NCBI GenBank assembly: GCA_012837715.1
Contig: DUQR01000052.1
Span: forward strand, 1-49,367
Length of the DNA: 49,367 nucleotides
Reading direction: 5' to 3'
DNA from: Bacillota bacterium
GTDB lineage: Bacteria; Bacillota; UBA4882; UBA10575
Below are positions 1 through 8,632 of this stretch, in pieces. The translations under genes were made by a program, and so were the position numbers. Within the stretch, counting starts at the first letter, position 1, and each line of letters starts with the position of its first letter. A model generated the notes under the pieces. It was not told the DNA's origin. It worked only from the letters and a program-made list of their open reading frames with translations, and searched no databases.

Positions 1-144
1 GGCTCCGGTCTGGGACTGGCTATCGCCAAGTGGATTATCGACCATCATGACGGCCATTACGAAGTTCTAAGCCGGTTGGGGGTCGGCACCCGGATTACGT
101 TAAGCTTTCCCGCGGCCCGGCCGCCACCGGTAAAGATTGAATAA
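1..144 (+). CDS. C-terminal end of a sensor histidine kinase (partial)
   Basis: Reading frame 1 is open from the window edge to a TAA at 142-144. It encodes the last 47 residues of a HATPase_c domain. The G2 box [13 protein letters not shown] and the terminal strand GTRITLSFP are typical of OmpR-partner kinases. The rest of the gene lies upstream of the window, so its sensor and partner are unknown. A paralogous but broken copy of the same segment lies at 8633-8998. The family call is firm; whether this copy is intact cannot be judged. Confidence 0.75.
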   Translation, partial: GSGLGLAIAKWIIDHHDGHYEVLSRLGVGTRITLSFPAARPPPVKIE

Positions 145-491
145 GTAAGAAAATGGTGTTCTTGATCTTGTTTAATCTTATGGTCCTATTGCTCTTCTTA
201 GCGCCTTTCTCACTTTAGATCCCATCCACGATGATTCTGGATATAACGGTTTTTGGAAGAAAATACAGATGAAAACATGAGAATATGGAAGCCATCTTTC
301 AGGCTGTCAACATTTCGTATTTTGGTGAAGTGTCGGCTTGAAAAACTCATGGCGGTGTAGATTAACTATGCTAGGTGAAGCCATCGACAAATTTATTCCC
401 GCATGAAGTCAACGGGATATTTGCGGTGGTTTTATTTCTGGTTTTTTTCAATTTTCCGAGAATAATATTGAAAAACCTTTACTTATATTTA

Positions 492-521
492 TTGACAGTA
501 ACAACCATAACATCCTAAAAT
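492..521 (+). promoter_or_regulatory. candidate sigma-A promoter
   Basis: TTGACA at 492-497 and TAAAAT at 516-521 are separated by 18 bases. The element lies in the AT-rich 145-562 stretch, just before the truncated ABC-2 permease. That stretch has no intact gene. A short reading frame from the ATG at 277 and an open frame from 407 may be remnants of the missing N-terminal half of the permease. In AT-rich DNA such a match could arise by chance. Confidence 0.35.
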
Positions 522-562
522 TAATAAAACAGGAAAAAACAGAAAGAATCGACAAGAAAAAG

Positions 563-1186
563 ATGGACAACCCTTCGATAGCTGAAATTATCTATTATTA
601 CATTAAGGATTATTCTGCATTCAGCTGTCTTCTAGATTATACGTCTTTCATATTGACGCTAGATGAAATGAAAATTCTTCAGTGTTATCATCGAATACTG
701 AATAAAATAAATTACTTAATTGCAAGAATTATCCTAAAGGGTCACATAATAAAAAATTATCCCAGGATTGTTAGTGATCCATTGTTGCTGACTTTATCAA
801 TCGGTAAGTTGTGGTTGGGGTTTCCCATTGTGATTCATGGTTATAGTTTGATAGTCATGATTCTTGCTGGTTTTTCTATGGTGGGGGTTGGTGTGTTGAT
901 TGGAGTATATGCCCGCAACTCACATCATGCGAATATAATGAATACTATGGTTATGACATTTGTAATGTTCTTTTCACCGGTTTTAATTCCCAGCGCTAAT
1001 CTACCAATGTTTTTGCGTTATACTTCGAAATTATTACCGACGAGTTATGCCGCGGATGCTTTTCGTCAGGTTTTAATGGGACGGATCAATACGGAGTTGT
1101 TTATTAACATTGGGATTTTATTATTATTTACGGTTGTTACGTTATTATTGGCAGTTAAACGCCTAGACTGGCGGGTAGAAGTTTAA
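563..1186 (+). pseudogene. ABC-2 type exporter permease, N-terminally truncated or degenerate
   Basis: The C-terminal ~135 residues read as the second half of a DrrB/YhhJ-like ABC-2 permease. Hydrophobic helices are followed by the family's typical FFSPVLIPSANLPMFLRY / LLPTSYAADAFRQ stretch and a last helix before a short basic tail. ABC-2 permeases normally have six helices in 250-370 residues; only about four are left here. The first ~70 residues (to about 770) are polar and unrecognised. The ATG at 563 has no clear ribosome site. The frame is open upstream to 407 without a standard start, and LLIFIDSNN there resembles the periplasmic loop of such permeases. I infer a decayed gene; a short functional variant cannot be excluded. 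Confidence 0.5.
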
Positions 1187-1227
1187 GTCCATGGAATAAT
1201 AGTAGATGCCTTAATAGGAGGGTAAGG

Positions 1228-2451
1228 ATGCTATTGAATTATATTAAATTGGCATGGCAAGGATTGAACAAGTTCCGTAAAAGACGGCGGAAATTAACTA
1301 TCACATTGGTGTGTGCATTTTTCCTTTTGTTCGTCTCTTTTACTTTCTTTTCATCTTTTTTTGTTAATCATCAGAGATATTGGGGGGATTTGCTGTTCGG
1401 TTCAGGAGTTATTGTTTCACAAGATTCTACAGATTACGAGGTAATTGTTCCTGCAGACCCTGAATCCTATTTTCCTCTTTCTGCGGTTGAAGAAATGTTG
1501 GTGAAAGAGGGGATCGACTATTCACCGCGGTTACGGGCGGGTGCTCTCTTGCAAAATTTGGGTGAAGAGGAAGAAGTTATGTATAACCTTTGGGGAGTCG
1601 ATGTTAATTCTGAGCTGAAGATAACCCCCGGTGTTTATATTAAAGAAGGCCGCTATCCGGCAACGGGGGCGGCCGAAGTGGCGCTCTTTGCGGCTGGAGC
1701 AGAAAAATTGAAAGTAAAGATCGGAGACGAAGTAATTATCTATATTAATACCGTTGAAGGCTATCCCAACTATACTTTAGCCACGGTGAGCGGGATTTTG
1801 GATTATAAGGAGGAACATTTTCTCTACGACCAAGTTTTTGCTTACGCCCCGTTGGATTTTGTACAGGGCCTGAAAGGGATTGAGGATGGACGTGTTAGCG
1901 ACGTAAGTTTCCGGGCGGTCAGTATATGGAAAAAAATAGTTATGCAATGGAACCTGCCCAAAGGCTTTAGAATTTTAGAGTTAAGGGAATCGATCGGAGT
2001 GCTTGATATGATTCAGACTATTTTATCCTTTTGTAAATGGATGGTTTTGGGTATGGTTATCGCTGTGATCGTCAGTGTGATGTATCATAATCTCAACCAG
2101 ATGCTTAATGAGCGACAGAAGGAAATCGGTGTCTATATATCCTATGGGGCAAGGAAGGGTAAGGTGGTTGGAGTCTTATTGTTGGAGTTAACCCTTTATT
2201 TACTTTATTGCTCTCTTTTGGGTTTGCTCTTATCTGTTTTGTTTATCCTAGTCATTAACGGTTTAAATCTTAAAGATACGGAGGAGATTTCTGTTTTGGT
2301 TGTGGGTGGAGCTGTTTTGCGTATGTATTTTAGCATAAACAGTTTCGTGCAAACCTTTGGCCTGTTATGGCTCTTCGCTTCTTTGGCGGCAATCAAGCCT
2401 TTGTGGATGGGAATTAAGGAACGACGGATCATAGATCTGTTGACGAGGTAG
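1228..2451 (+). CDS. FtsX-like ABC permease (LolC/E- or MacB-type), first of pair
   Basis: A 407-residue permease with one N-terminal helix at about 25-45 and a long extracytoplasmic domain at about 50-260. Three C-terminal helices lie at about 270-290, 320-345 and 370-390. The cytoplasmic loop reads NQMLNERQKEIGVYISYGARKGKV, the coupling region of FtsX-domain proteins. LolC and LolE are also about 400 residues with this layout. AGGAGG at 1216-1221 sits 6 bases before the ATG. The stop codon overlaps a copy of the dispersed repeat. It should pair with the second permease (2704-3930) and the ATPase at 7851-8543. Substrate unknown; lipids or lipoproteins are inferred from the LolA-like neighbour. 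Confidence 0.8.
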   Translation: MLLNYIKLAWQGLNKFRKRRRKLTITLVCAFFLLFVSFTFFSSFFVNHQRYWGDLLFGSGVIVSQDSTDYEVIVPADPESYFPLSAVEEMLVKEGIDYSPRLRAGALLQNLGEEEEVMYNLWGVDVNSELKITPGVYIKEGRYPATGAAEVALFAAGAEKLKVKIGDEVIIYINTVEGYPNYTLATVSGILDYKEEHFLYDQVFAYAPLDFVQGLKGIEDGRVSDVSFRAVSIWKKIVMQWNLPKGFRILELRESIGVLDMIQTILSFCKWMVLGMVIAVIVSVMYHNLNQMLNERQKEIGVYISYGARKGKVVGVLLLELTLYLLYCSLLGLLLSVLFILVINGLNLKDTEEISVLVVGGAVLRMYFSINSFVQTFGLLWLFASLAAIKPLWMGIKERRIIDLLTR

Positions 2452-2476
2452 TTGCTCGCGCTGGCTGCCACCGCCA
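2447..2476 (+). repeat. dispersed intergenic repeat, copy A
   Basis: The segment begins GGTAGTTGCTCGCGCTGGCT and ends CACCGCCA. It overlaps the stop codon of the upstream permease. It shares the GTAGTYGCTC...CTGGC core with copies at 24941, 36637, 44896 and, inverted, 43709. The ends (GGTAG / CTGCC) can pair into a short hairpin. Confidence 0.55.
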
Positions 2477-2703
2477 CAATGAAGTCTATATATATTGTAT
2501 TGACATCTTATAGTTACGACACAAAGTTGAGACACAAAGTTACAACACAAACATTTTCCTAAGAATACGTTACTAAATTCTAATTACCGGAGAACACAAT
2601 TCTGCCCGGCAATCGGAAAATCGGAAGGATCGCTGAAGCTATTATTCATAACGAATGACTAGTAAAAAGCGACGAGACTATTTTATAGAAGAGGAGGTAA
2701 CCG

Positions 2704-3930
2704 ATGTTTTATTTCCGGTGGGCGCTAAAAAACCTAAGGAGAGGTTATAACCGTTCGATCGAGATGGTTCTATTTGTTGCGCTGGCTTCATCTTTGCTTT
2801 TTTTGCTCTTTGGTTTCAGACAGGGAGCAGAAATACAAATGGAAGCCACGGTACGAGCCTATTGTGGAGATTTCGATATAAGTGTTGAAGAAGCTGAACA
2901 TCCGGAAAAAATCTCCCTGGAAGATGTGGCCGTCTTTTTACAAGAAGAGTATGGAGAAATGTTAGAAGCGATCGTACCGGAGTTAAAGTTCAGAAAGGTA
3001 TTTGTCAGTCATGACTCCATTAATGAATTTGGTTGGATGTATGGCGTTTCTCCCGCCTATTTCGAAATAAATAAAGATCATATTTCTTGGAAAAGTGGGC
3101 GACTATTTCGGGAAGGCACTGCAGAGGCGGTAGTGGAGAGTACTTTTGCCAAACGATTAAAGTTGAATACCGGAGATATGGTTTTGGCTCGCTATACGAC
3201 TGATGAAGGGGTGATCAATACCATTTGGTTGCGAATTTCCGGTATCTTTATCGGTAACGGAAACCTTCACGGTTTAACTCTTTTTACTACGTTGGATAAC
3301 GCCCGGTTTTTAAGTTTGGCGGAAGAAAAAGAATGCGGTTTACTCAGGGTTTATCTTAAAAATCCTAAAGATGATGGATTCCGTAGTATAATCGTTAACA
3401 GCTTGGAGGAGAAGTATGCTGGCAGGCTCAGAGTAAAAGACTGGAAAGACGCCGATAATCAATTGTCTTTTGTTAACCTTTTCCACTTGATTTGGCTTAT
3501 GATGCTGCTTATGTTGACGGTGATAGGGCTGGTGGCGTTGGTTGTGGTTTATTTCGCTATTTACAACAGTTTCTACATGTTTTATTCTAGCCGCAACAAG
3601 GAAATTGCCACCCTTATGACCTTTGGAATTAAAGCCTTTCCTCTGTTTTTACGTTCTTTTTATGAATCACTCCTTCTGATGGGGGGAGGAGTTGGCTTGG
3701 GCTTCTGGGGCGCAGTGCTGGTGTCTAGGATTCTCCGGCAGGTAACTATAACCGAAGATTTAGCCACAATGGTCCTAGTTACGGGTGGACCTTATCTAAG
3801 GATTTCTTTCTCATGGACGGAGGTAGGAGTGTTGTTCGCTTTTTTAATTGCTACTGGCATATACGCTTCGCTGCGGTCGTTACACAGCTATTGGCGAATG
3901 GAGGTGCGGGAAGTTGCCGGTCATAGATGA
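2704..3930 (+). CDS. FtsX-like ABC permease (LolC/E- or MacB-type), second of pair
   Basis: A 408-residue permease built like its neighbour. There is a helix at about 20-38, an extracytoplasmic domain to about 255, then three helices. The intracellular loop reads FYSSRNKEIATLMTFGIKAF, the FtsX coupling signature. GAGGAGGT at 2691-2698 precedes the ATG. Two non-identical ~400-residue FtsX proteins side by side is the LolC/LolE arrangement, unlike the single longer MacB fusion. The 3' end overlaps the LolA-like gene by 17 bases, which suggests translational coupling. About 250 bases with repeat copy A separate the two permease genes. Confidence 0.8.
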   Translation: MFYFRWALKNLRRGYNRSIEMVLFVALASSLLFLLFGFRQGAEIQMEATVRAYCGDFDISVEEAEHPEKISLEDVAVFLQEEYGEMLEAIVPELKFRKVFVSHDSINEFGWMYGVSPAYFEINKDHISWKSGRLFREGTAEAVVESTFAKRLKLNTGDMVLARYTTDEGVINTIWLRISGIFIGNGNLHGLTLFTTLDNARFLSLAEEKECGLLRVYLKNPKDDGFRSIIVNSLEEKYAGRLRVKDWKDADNQLSFVNLFHLIWLMMLLMLTVIGLVALVVVYFAIYNSFYMFYSSRNKEIATLMTFGIKAFPLFLRSFYESLLLMGGGVGLGFWGAVLVSRILRQVTITEDLATMVLVTGGPYLRISFSWTEVGVLFAFLIATGIYASLRSLHSYWRMEVREVAGHR

Positions 3931-4738
3931 AAGTATTTTTTACCAGGGAGAAGAAATCTTAAAAAAGCCGTTTCAGACAAGACGGTTGGTCGTGTCTTTA
4001 TTCCTCCGAGGTTTGTTCATCTTTGCGTTTCTGCTTTGCTTTTATTTTCCGGCGCGGGCTTCTTCTTCGGGAGATGAGATTTTAAGAAAGTCCGACGCTT
4101 TGTATCCTGAGCAAGCCCGGTTTGTCATGAGCATTGATGACTATGAAGATGGTGAGCGGAAACGGTCTTATCTTTTTGATTGTTATGTGAAAGGTGATGA
4201 TCGGTATCTGATTATCGCTGTTGAACCAGCGGTTATGAGAGGAATGGTTCAGTTACGTAGAGGGGAAATTATCTATAATTACTTAAAGAAAATTGACCGG
4301 ATGACACAAGTCTCCGCCCAAATGGCCTTTGAGCATTCTGTCTTGTCTCAGGAAGACGTGATGAATAAGAAGCTAAATAATTTCTATCAATTGGAGGGTT
4401 GCGAAGAAATTAAAGAAGGGGATAAGAGGGTCAATGTTCTTTCACTAAAGGCAAAATCGCTAAAAATGGCTTATTACCAGATTCGAACATATATCGAAGA
4501 CGAAACCTTTTATACAGTCAAGACCGAATATTATTCTTTTGCTGGAGAAAAAGTAAAAGAGCTGAAAACGGATGAGATCAAAGAGGATAACGGGAGGTTG
4601 ACTTTCTACAAATTTACAATCATGGATGTTTTTATACCGGGACGTTATACTCAGGTCACGATGGATAATTTCGTTCATAATGTGGAGATTCCAGATACCT
4701 ATTTTACCCGATCCTATATGCGGGCGTTAGCTCAGTAA
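3914..4738 (+). CDS. exported LolA-like outer-membrane lipoprotein-sorting family protein
   Basis: I chose the TTG at 3914 because GGAGGTG at 3900-3906 lies 7 bases upstream, inside the end of the permease gene. No ATG fits. The 274-residue product has a basic n-region (QTRR), a hydrophobic stretch LFIFAFLLCFYF and a cleavage site after PARA. The mature part (SYLFDCYVKGDDRYLIIAVEP, then MRGMVQLRRGEIIYNYL, then YRIR/EY beta hairpins) fits the COG2834 family. Such proteins have a half-barrel that shields acyl chains. Position directly after two FtsX permeases supports a LolCDE-LolA-like path across the periplasm. Substrate unproven. Confidence 0.7.
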   Translation: MPVIDESIFYQGEEILKKPFQTRRLVVSLFLRGLFIFAFLLCFYFPARASSSGDEILRKSDALYPEQARFVMSIDDYEDGERKRSYLFDCYVKGDDRYLIIAVEPAVMRGMVQLRRGEIIYNYLKKIDRMTQVSAQMAFEHSVLSQEDVMNKKLNNFYQLEGCEEIKEGDKRVNVLSLKAKSLKMAYYQIRTYIEDETFYTVKTEYYSFAGEKVKELKTDEIKEDNGRLTFYKFTIMDVFIPGRYTQVTMDNFVHNVEIPDTYFTRSYMRALAQ

Positions 4739-4765
4739 ATCAGAAGCAGGGGGAAAGTAAGTGAT

Positions 4766-6103
4766 ATGAATAAAAAATTAGACGAAAAAATATATCACAT
4801 ATGGCACCCGTTCACTAATATGAATGTTTTTTATGAGGAACCGCTAATCTTTACTGAGGGACATGGTTCTTTGCTTAAGGATGTCAATAACAAAACATAT
4901 ATTAATGCGCTATCCGGTTTATGGAACACCGCTTTTGGTTTAGGTGACCAGGAAGTTATCGATGCTATTACTGCCCAACTGAAAAACATTTCGTATGCAA
5001 GTTTGTTTCGTATGGGACACGCCATAGCTCAACGCTATGCCGAAAAATTGTTTCAGGTGTTACCCGGCAACCTAAGTAAGGTCTTTTTTACCAGCAATGG
5101 TTCTGAAGCAGTCGAGACAATGATTAAAGCAACAAGGCAATTCTACAAGCTACAAGGAAAACACGGAAAAATGAATATCATTTGTCTGCGGCGAGCATAT
5201 CATGGGGTCTCTTATGGGGCCTTAAGCGCTTCCGGGTTTACGGAGGATCAGGAAATGTACGCCCAGTTATTACCCGGTTTTATCCATATCGAACCTCCAT
5301 ATTGTTATCGCTGTCCGTATCATAGAAAAGTGGATGATTGCCAAACTGAATGCGCCCGTGAAATAGAAAATGTTATACAAAAAGTAGGGATTGATAAAAT
5401 AGCTGCTTTTATGATGGAACCTATTTTGGGTTTTGGTGGATTTATTGTGCCTCCTGATAAATTTCATGAGGAACTAATAAAGATATTGAGGAAATATGAT
5501 ATTTTGTTATTAATGGATGAAGTGACTACTGGGTTTGGCAGAACAGGCAAATTCTTTGCTTGTGAACACTGGGGATTGTCTCCTGATATGATGGCACTGG
5601 GTAAAGCGATAAGCGGCGGATATATCCCGCTTGGAGCGACTGTATTTAGTGAAGAAATTTATCATACTTTTTTGCGGGCAGGAGTTACTGGACGATTTGC
5701 TCATGGTTCGACTTATAGTGGGAATCCGGCAGCATGCGCAGCAGGAGAAAAAATGCTTGAAATTTATCAAAGAGCAGATGTCTCTGCAAAAGCGTGAGAA
5801 CTGGAAAGGGAATTGCAAACGGTTTTTAACAATTTTCGAAGTCTCAGCCAAGTTGGTGATATTAGAGGTAAAGACGCTATGCTTGCGTTAGAATTTGTAA
5901 CAGATCCGGTTACACGGAATCCTTTGGACGTTGCTCATATGTATAATTTGATTAAGAAGATATACCAATGGGGTGTTTTGGTCCATTTGAGTGGACACAA
6001 CATTCTTATTATTCCACCGGTGAATTTACCTAGAGATTATGTGAAAAAATCACATAATGCAATTGCTTTCAGTATTATGGAGGTACTAAACACACAGGTT
6101 TAA
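4766..6103 (+). pseudogene. class III PLP-dependent aminotransferase interrupted by in-frame TGA
   Basis: The whole 446-codon frame reads as one class III aminotransferase, except for a TGA at 5795-5797 in the same frame. Visible features are HPFTNM and GSEAVETMIKATRQF near the N-terminus, DEVTTGFGRTGKFF, the PLP-lysine segment MALGKAISGGYIPLG, and GSTYSGNPAACAA. After the stop the frame continues with ELERELQ and GDIRGKDAMLALEF to TAA at 6101-6103. No base was gained or lost. One C-to-T change in a CGA codon would explain it. The truncated 343-residue product lacks the C-terminal small domain and is probably inactive unless TGA is read through. A Cys-rich insert (YCYRCPY...DDCQTECA) is conserved in some transaminases. 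Codon use is AT-rich. The next gene encodes an ACP fusion, suggesting an acyl-ACP-derived substrate. Confidence 0.8.
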
Positions 6104-6166
6104 TTTCTATAATTGTTCCTGCTCAGTGAGATAAAATAAAGCGGTTATATTAAGGATGGGTTAATT

Positions 6167-6619
6167 ATGGATATATTCAAAGGTGTTGACTTTATTATGC
6201 GGTTACTACCGCATAGATATCCTTTTCTCATGTTAGATGGGGTTATAGAGTTAGAGTTTTGTAAGCTTGCAAGGGGATTTAAGAACATTTCTATTGGGGA
6301 AGAAATTTTCAGAGGGCATTTTCCGGATGAGCCTATCCAGCCCAAACTGGGCGGAGAAATAAAAAGTACCAATATTGGGGATTTGCGTCAAGGTAAATAC
6401 AGTGCTTTGTTAAATAAGGCTATAACCGAGGCATTAAACGACAGTGGAGTGCAGTTAAACGGGGAAAAAGATTCAATAGATGCTTTGGAAGTTGTTGTGG
6501 CGTTGAATAAAGAATTCAAAGTAACGATTACTGATCAGGATATGCATATATTTCAATCAATAAAAACGATTAGTGACTATGTGAGAAAGAATAGTCCTGT
6601 TGCGGACCAATATGAATAA
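6167..6619 (+). CDS. fusion of truncated FabZ (hydroxyacyl-ACP dehydratase) N-terminus to an acyl carrier protein
   Basis: Residues 7-59 match the start of FabZ: LLPHRYPFLMLDGV with catalytic His16, then EEIFRGHFPDEPIQP at 45-59. FabZ normally continues PGVLxxEAxAQ with the catalytic Glu helix and the rest of the hot-dog fold. Here the sequence switches at about residue 60 to an ACP-like domain. Residues 80-140 contain helix I (ALLNKAITEAL), the phosphopantetheine site KDSIDALEVV with Ser103, and ITDQDMHIFQSIKTISDYV. FabZ alone is ~145 residues and ACP ~80; this product is 150. The dehydratase part should be inactive, while the ACP part keeps its modification serine. An in-frame deletion joining adjacent fabZ and acpP-like genes is the likely origin. 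Confidence 0.7.
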   Translation: MDIFKGVDFIMRLLPHRYPFLMLDGVIELEFCKLARGFKNISIGEEIFRGHFPDEPIQPKLGGEIKSTNIGDLRQGKYSALLNKAITEALNDSGVQLNGEKDSIDALEVVVALNKEFKVTITDQDMHIFQSIKTISDYVRKNSPVADQYE

Positions 6620-6707
6620 CTTAAAATAAAAGGGGGAAATTAATGGATACAAAACAGAAGCAATACTATTACTGTTTTTTTCTAGTGCTTCTTTTCCTTT
6701 TTTTATT

Positions 6708-7841
6708 ATGGATGCTGATCCTGTAAACGCTATGGATATATATGGCAACTTCAACCTTAATCTGAGCTATACCAAAGGAAATGAACGTTCTTTCGGGCCG
6801 GGCAATAATTTAGATACTTATCTGGGGGGGCATCTCTATTTTACCAGTAGGGACCTGCAACTTTATTATTTTCTTTTAGATTTGAAAATGGACGGAGAAT
6901 TGACCAACCGGGTGGCGGAGGAGCCTTTAATCGCACCGGTTTCTCTAAGTGTAAATCAGTGTTTCTTGCAAGTTCCTTTTTCTGGCCGTTCTTTTTTATA
7001 TGGTGGGAAGAAAATGAAGGAAACGGGGGTTTCTCAATTTTTTAACATTTCAAACCGGATTAGTCCAAAATTTCTATCCGGGTTTAACTATGAAAGAAAC
7101 GCCCCAGGATTTATTGAGGCGAACTTCATTTATTCTGATCAACTGACCCAAGGCCTTCTCCTTTATTTCCGTGAAGCGAAAAATTGGGATCAAATCAGTG
7201 CGGCGGTCTATACGGAGTATAACTTCGGCAATTTTTACGTGGACGGTTATTTATATTATGAGGAGTTGGAAAAGCCCTTTGTCGGGGTCAATCTCAGTTA
7301 TCAACAGGGGTTTTACCAGTTTTACCTGGAATCAATTTGGAAGGACTGTTCCAAGCAAGTAATTGTGGTTGGCGATACTGTTGCTAGAAGAGACCAAAAG
7401 GGCACACTTTCCTTTGTTGGTGGTGTATCTTTTGTTAAGGACAAATGGTCTTTGGTCTTAGAGTATCTCCACCGCCAAGAGGGTTGTAACAGCGAAGAAC
7501 AGCGGGATTTTATTGACTATTTCTGCCGACAGGAACAGGGGGGAGAGGTCCCCTATTCCTGTTATGCTCTGCTCCGGAATTATTTGGCGGTTTCTTGTAC
7601 TTATTCCATACATCCTGAACTGAAACTCGGATTGTCAACAATCCTCTCCTTCCAACCTGTTGGGTCCAATTTTAAGGAATATGCTGCTTACGAGTTCTCA
7701 AGCAATTTACGTTATATGCTTAACCAGAATTGTTGGGTTACCTTCTATGGCCAGTATCTTACTGGCGGAGAATACGGGGAGTTCAATAACTTATCACCAA
7801 TTCGTCAAACCATTGGGTTGGCTTTGAGCTATATGTTTTAA
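6708..7841 (+). CDS. outer-membrane beta-barrel protein, out of frame with its likely start
   Basis: The 377-residue frame is rich in alternating aromatic/polar strands (NFNLNLSYTKGN, GHLYFTSRDLQLYYF, QGFYQFYLESIW) and ends LALSYMF. The C-terminal Phe is typical of BAM-assembled barrels. The ATG at 6708 has no ribosome site. A well-placed AGGGGG (6631-6636) serves the ATG at 6643, which is in another frame and stops at 6724. The barrel frame is open back to 6630 and reads ILLLFFSSASFPFFIMDAD ending PVNA, a signal-peptide-like segment. One extra base in either T7 run (6675-6681 or 6698-6704) would join start and barrel. So the gene is a frameshift mutant, a phase-variable locus in the OFF state, or a sequencing error. 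Its neighbours suggest the outer-membrane part of an export route. Confidence 0.65.
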   Translation: MDADPVNAMDIYGNFNLNLSYTKGNERSFGPGNNLDTYLGGHLYFTSRDLQLYYFLLDLKMDGELTNRVAEEPLIAPVSLSVNQCFLQVPFSGRSFLYGGKKMKETGVSQFFNISNRISPKFLSGFNYERNAPGFIEANFIYSDQLTQGLLLYFREAKNWDQISAAVYTEYNFGNFYVDGYLYYEELEKPFVGVNLSYQQGFYQFYLESIWKDCSKQVIVVGDTVARRDQKGTLSFVGGVSFVKDKWSLVLEYLHRQEGCNSEEQRDFIDYFCRQEQGGEVPYSCYALLRNYLAVSCTYSIHPELKLGLSTILSFQPVGSNFKEYAAYEFSSNLRYMLNQNCWVTFYGQYLTGGEYGEFNNLSPIRQTIGLALSYMF

Positions 7842-7850
7842 AGGAAGGAA

Positions 7851-8543
7851 GTGCGGGTTAAGATGATTGAATTAAAAGATATAAAAAAGAAATACCAGGT
7901 AGGTGCGGCGGAACTATGGGCATTAAATGGAATCAGCTTAAAAATTGATCAAGGTGCTTTTGTAGCCTTCCGGGGGCCGTCCGGTAGTGGCAAAACTACC
8001 CTCTTGAATATTATTGGCTTACTGGATATACCCACTGGCGGCGATTACTACCTCGACGGAGAAAATGTCGGCCGGGGGAACCACAAACAAAGAGCTTCGT
8101 ACCGCATGAAATACTTGGGCTTTATTTTTCAGACCTTTAATCTTATTCCTGAGTTGACGGTGTACGAGAATGTGGAGATCCCGTTACTGATTGTCGGCGA
8201 AAGGCCTGCCGTACGCCGAAAAAAAGTAATGCGCATTGTGGAAGAGGTAGGGTTGGAGCGCCATCTTAAGCACCGGCCAAACCAATTATCGGGCGGACAG
8301 ATGCAGAGGGTGGCCATCGCGCGGGCATTAGTTAAGAATCCACCAGTGGTGATTGCCGATGAGCCGACTGCTAATCTGGACACCAAGACCGGTCGGGAGA
8401 TTGTAGAATTGATGAAACGCCTGAATAAAGAGTACGGAACCACGTATCTTTTCGCTACCCATGACGATAATATTACTGGTTATATGGATACAATTCTTCA
8501 CATTACTGATGGTGAGATTGTCGACAGTGCGGTTGGCTTTTAA
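7851..8543 (+). CDS. ABC transporter ATPase, LolD/MacB type
   Basis: A 230-residue ATPase with Walker A GPSGSGKTT, Q-loop FQTFNLIPELTVYENVEIPL, signature LSGGQMQRVAIARAL, Walker B VVIADEP, D-loop ANLD and H-loop ATHD. The TFNLIPELTVYENVE pattern is characteristic of the LolD/MacB/FtsE-related group that energises FtsX permeases. I used the GTG at 7851; the ATG at 7863 (MIELKDIKKKY) is equally possible, because AAGGAAGG at 7841-7848 is close to the first and far from the second. It is the only ATPase in the region, so it should serve the permeases at 1228-3930 despite the intervening genes. Confidence 0.85.
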   Translation: MRVKMIELKDIKKKYQVGAAELWALNGISLKIDQGAFVAFRGPSGSGKTTLLNIIGLLDIPTGGDYYLDGENVGRGNHKQRASYRMKYLGFIFQTFNLIPELTVYENVEIPLLIVGERPAVRRKKVMRIVEEVGLERHLKHRPNQLSGGQMQRVAIARALVKNPPVVIADEPTANLDTKTGREIVELMKRLNKEYGTTYLFATHDDNITGYMDTILHITDGEIVDSAVGF

Positions 8544-8571
8544 ACCATTTTAGTAATGATGGGTTTTTACG
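8542..8571 (+). terminator. weak candidate terminator after the export locus
   Basis: AAACCAT and ATGGGTTT can pair with one bulge, followed by a T run (GGGTTTTT). The stem is short. Confidence 0.3.
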
Positions 8572-8632
8572 AGGAGGATCCCGGATAAAAAGACTTTCTC
8601 AGGTAAAAATTTCAATATAAATCGTCTATGCC

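Noticed and set aside
2205-2550. Two overlapping minus-strand frames over the end of the first permease gene and repeat
   Set aside because: They shadow a well-supported plus-strand gene and have no ribosome sites.
5795-5797. Selenocysteine at the in-frame TGA of the aminotransferase
   Set aside because: The position is in a variable surface helix, no catalytic role is known there, and no obvious stem-loop follows.
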